Shown piece by piece: positions 62,176 through 64,000 of a DNA stretch of 64,000 bases. Within the stretch, counting starts at the first letter, position 1. Each line of letters begins with the position of its first letter. The stretch is from Stenotrophomonas sp. ASS1. GTDB lineage: Bacteria > Pseudomonadota > Gammaproteobacteria > Xanthomonadales > Xanthomonadaceae. A program made the position numbers and the translations under genes. Under the pieces are notes generated by a model. The model ran no database searches and was not told the DNA's origin. It saw only the letters and a list, made by a program, of their open reading frames with translations. The DNA is taken from positions 1,508,001 through 1,572,000 of the forward strand of contig NZ_CP031167.1 in the NCBI RefSeq assembly GCF_004346925.1, written 5' to 3'.

Positions 62176-63297
62176 ATGTTGACCCTTGTCCTGGTGGTGA
62201 TCCTGGCCGCGCTCGTCTTCGAGTTCATCAACGGCTTCCACGACACCGCCAACTCCATTGCCACCGTGGTGGCGACCAAGGTGCTCTCGCCCGGCTGGGC
62301 GGTGATGCTGGCCGCCTTCATGAACCTCATCGGTGCACTGACCGGTACCGCGGTGGCGCTGACCATCGCTTCGGGCCTGCTCAACACCAACGTGGTCGAC
62401 GTCACCCCGCAGGTGATCCTGTGCGCCCTGCTGGGCGGCATCATCTGGAACCTGATCACCTGGTGGAAGGGGCTGCCTTCCTCGTCCTCGCACGCCCTGA
62501 TCGGTGGCCTCTGCGGCGCCGGCCTGGCCGCTGCCCACAACAACTGGGACGCGCTGATCTGGTCCGAGCGCCTGGGCAGCTGGGCGCAGAACAAGGGCCT
62601 GCTGTGGAAGGTGTTCGTGCCGATGATCACCTCGCCGATCGCCGGCTTCCTGCTCGGCATCGTGGTGATGGTGCTGCTGTGGGGCCTGATCGCCGGGCTG
62701 GCCAGGATCGGTGGTGCCATCGGTCGTCTGGCCCGCCCGCGCATCGTCAACGCCTTCTTCGGCAAGGCGCAGATCGCCTCGGCGGCCTACATGGGCTTTG
62801 CCCACGGCCACAACGACGCGCAGAAGACCATGGGCATCATCGCCATGACACTGATCGGTGCCGAGGCCACCGGTGCGCTGGATGACCTGCCGTCGTGGCT
62901 GGCCTTCATGCACCCGGACGCCAGCGCCGGTGACGGCATCGCGATGTGGATCGTGCTGACCTGTGCGGTGGTGATGGCCGCCGGTACCGCCTCGGGCGGC
63001 TGGAAGATCATCAAGACCCTGGGCCACAAGATGGTCAAGCTGCACCCGATCCACGGCTTCGCCGCGGAGACCAGCTCGGCCACCATCCTGACCCTGGCCG
63101 CCCACTTCGGCATGCCGGTCTCGACCACGCACAGCATCTCCACGGCGATCATGGGCGTCGGCTTCGCCAAGAACCCGCGCTCGCTGAAGTTCGGCGTCAT
63201 CGAACGCATTGTCTGGGCCTGGATCCTGACCATCCCGGCCGCGGGCGGCTGTGCGTACCTGATCCTGAAGCTGTTCGAGCTGTTCGGCTGGACCTGA
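62176..63297 (+). CDS. pit: PiT-family inorganic phosphate transporter
   Basis: A 373-residue symporter with ten or more helices and the two internal signature repeats GFHDTANSIATV (about residue 20) and GFAHGHNDAQKTMG (about 210). Coupled to the DUF47 gene. It imports phosphate, often as a metal-phosphate complex, with protons. Followed by a strong bidirectional terminator. Confidence 0.94.
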   Translation: MLTLVLVVILAALVFEFINGFHDTANSIATVVATKVLSPGWAVMLAAFMNLIGALTGTAVALTIASGLLNTNVVDVTPQVILCALLGGIIWNLITWWKGLPSSSSHALIGGLCGAGLAAAHNNWDALIWSERLGSWAQNKGLLWKVFVPMITSPIAGFLLGIVVMVLLWGLIAGLARIGGAIGRLARPRIVNAFFGKAQIASAAYMGFAHGHNDAQKTMGIIAMTLIGAEATGALDDLPSWLAFMHPDASAGDGIAMWIVLTCAVVMAAGTASGGWKIIKTLGHKMVKLHPIHGFAAETSSATILTLAAHFGMPVSTTHSISTAIMGVGFAKNPRSLKFGVIERIVWAWILTIPAAGGCAYLILKLFELFGWT

Positions 63298-63320
63298 TCG
63301 CCACGCCAAGGTTGCAAACG

Positions 63321-63351
63321 AAAAAGCCCGCCGGTATCCGGCGGGCTTTTT
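63321..63351. terminator. Bidirectional terminator after pit
   Basis: AAAAAGCCCGCCGG/CCGGCGGGCTTTTT around TAT, ending in T-runs on both strands. Confidence 0.9.
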
Positions 63352-63380
63352 CATGGGCAAAGAATTTTTCCGCACACATC

Positions 63381-63455
63381 GTGTCGACCAAGGTCGACAC
63401 CTACCAGAGCAGAAACAGGGATCCGATCCCGTGCCGACCAACGGTCGGCACCCAC
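63381..63455. repeat. One SMAG hairpin and one degenerate relative
   Basis: GTGTCGAC/GTCGACAC then CTAC at 63381-63404, and GTGCCGACC/GGTCGGCAC then CCACC at 63431-63455, where the head is GTGG instead of GTAG. Confidence 0.75.
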
Positions 63456-63482
63456 CAACAGCAGCAGGAACCTGTCAGCGGC

Positions 63483-63580
63483 GGGGTGGGGTGGGGTTGC
63501 AGGACCGTTGGCGCCATGGATGGCGCCATCGAGCCCCCAAGGATGGGTTTACGGCGTGTCCTGCAACCCCACCCCACCTC
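63483..63580. repeat. Composite palindrome: 23-base arms around a GGCGCCAT hairpin
   Basis: Arms at 63483-63505 (GGGGTGGGGTGGGG then TTGCAGGAC) and 63558-63580 (complement, one mismatch) enclose GGCGCCAT/ATGGCGCC (63510-63527). The left arm has three GGGG runs plus a GG, so a G-quadruplex is possible. Same plan as 56455-56560. Confidence 0.8.
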
Positions 63581-63603
63581 GCCAGCCCTCAGGAAGCCAG
63601 TTT

Positions 63604-63624
63604 TTGCCGTTGCCGTTGCCGTTG
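63604..63624 (+). repeat. Hexanucleotide tandem repeat TTGCCG, 3.5 units
   Basis: TTGCCG repeated three and a half times beside the second composite element; its complement CAACGG is close to the CAACAG repeat next to the first. A short GCCGGGCC hairpin follows at 63636-63654. Confidence 0.7.
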
Positions 63625-63662
63625 ATCCGGCGGGTGCCGGGCCGCAGGCCCGGCCAAACCCC

Positions 63663-64000
63663 TCAGTTACGCTGGAACAGCGCCTGCACATCCTTCCGGA
63701 ACGCCGCCTGGCTGTCCGCCCGGCTGTAGAACATGTGCCCGCCCGGATAACTGCGCACCTGCACCCGGGCCGGATTGCTGCCCATCGCCGGCATCTGGTC
63801 CACCGTCAGGATCGACCCCATGAACGGGCACGACAGATCATTCCAGCCATGCACGATCAGCACCTGCAGATGCGGATCGATCGCCACCGCCTGCCGCAGC
63901 TGGGTCACCGCGCCCTGGCGCAGCTCGCCGTTGCGGTCCCACAGCCGGTTCACGTCGTAGTTCAGCGCCTGGTAGCGTGCATCCACCTTCCAGCCGACCA
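63663..64000 (-). CDS. S10-family serine carboxypeptidase, C-terminal part
   Basis: Open to the window edge; about 112 residues seen (WKVDARYQALNYDVNRLWD ... VLIVHGWNDLSCPFMGS ... SYPGGHMFYSRADSQAAF). The catalytic Asp (WNDL) and His (GGHMFY) of the peptidase S10 family are present. The nucleophile and N-terminus are outside the window. Confidence 0.82.
   Translation of the reverse strand, partial: VGWKVDARYQALNYDVNRLWDRNGELRQGAVTQLRQAVAIDPHLQVLIVHGWNDLSCPFMGSILTVDQMPAMGSNPARVQVRSYPGGHMFYSRADSQAAFRKDVQALFQRN

Overview
The window is about 64 kb of high-GC gammaproteobacterial chromosome. It most resembles Stenotrophomonas (S. maltophilia complex, Xanthomonadaceae). Three things point there: GTAG-headed stem-loops between genes (the SMAG family described from S. 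maltophilia), the order comEC-exbB-exbD-msbA-lpxK-kdsB, and CRP/FNR-type boxes beside ccoG and hemN. This assignment is from pattern recognition, not a database search. I saw no rRNA, CRISPR array, insertion sequence or prophage structural gene.

Layout. 1-6.9 kb: minor-pilin operon pilV(partial)-pilW-pilX-pilY1-pilE, then tRNA-Asn and a lone FimT/GspH pseudopilin. 7.8-12 kb: uvrB, two identical tRNA-Val genes, small envelope proteins and a MipA/OmpV porin. 12.2-14.2 kb: an OmpR/EnvZ-type two-component pair. 14.3-25.7 kb: a long co-directional run joining DNA uptake (comEC), ExbB/ExbD, lipid A and Kdo supply (msbA, lpxK, kdsB), a low-molecular-weight phosphatase, a thioredoxin-NHL protein, uvrC and pgsA. 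Many start and stop codons overlap, so this is probably one or a few operons.

25.8-37.5 kb is the accessory part. Four intact tRNA-Gly(GCC) genes and one decayed copy punctuate it. Between them lie a DUF7710 gene bracketed by SMAG hairpins, a SUKH (SMI1/KNR4) immunity-type gene with an eroded coding fragment in front of it, a flavoprotein, a complete hipBA toxin-antitoxin operon in AT-richer DNA, a four-gene tripartite ABC efflux/secretion operon, and small membrane proteins.

37.6-46.3 kb: housekeeping and regulatory singles (Nudix, GNAT, flavin reductase with divergent ArsR-type regulator, thioesterase, AraC), a frameshifted P-loop kinase gene, the fluoride exporter crcB with its fluoride riboswitch, and a divergent CI/Cro-like repressor pair. 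46.3-49.7 kb: an oxygen-responsive cluster (ccoG, truncated haemoglobin, hemN) with two FNR/ANR-type boxes. 49.7-64 kb: tRNA-Leu, a BLUF photosensor, a UDP-sugar dehydrogenase, a glutamate-synthase-like FMN enzyme, FAD and FMN oxidoreductases, FKBP, trhO, a CNNM/CorC transporter with ExoD, a DUF47-PiT phosphate operon with a possible Pho box, and the end of an S10 peptidase gene.

From 53.5 kb onward the intergenic spaces are packed with SMAG hairpins. Two of these spaces hold a larger composite palindrome that I regard as the most interesting structure in the window.
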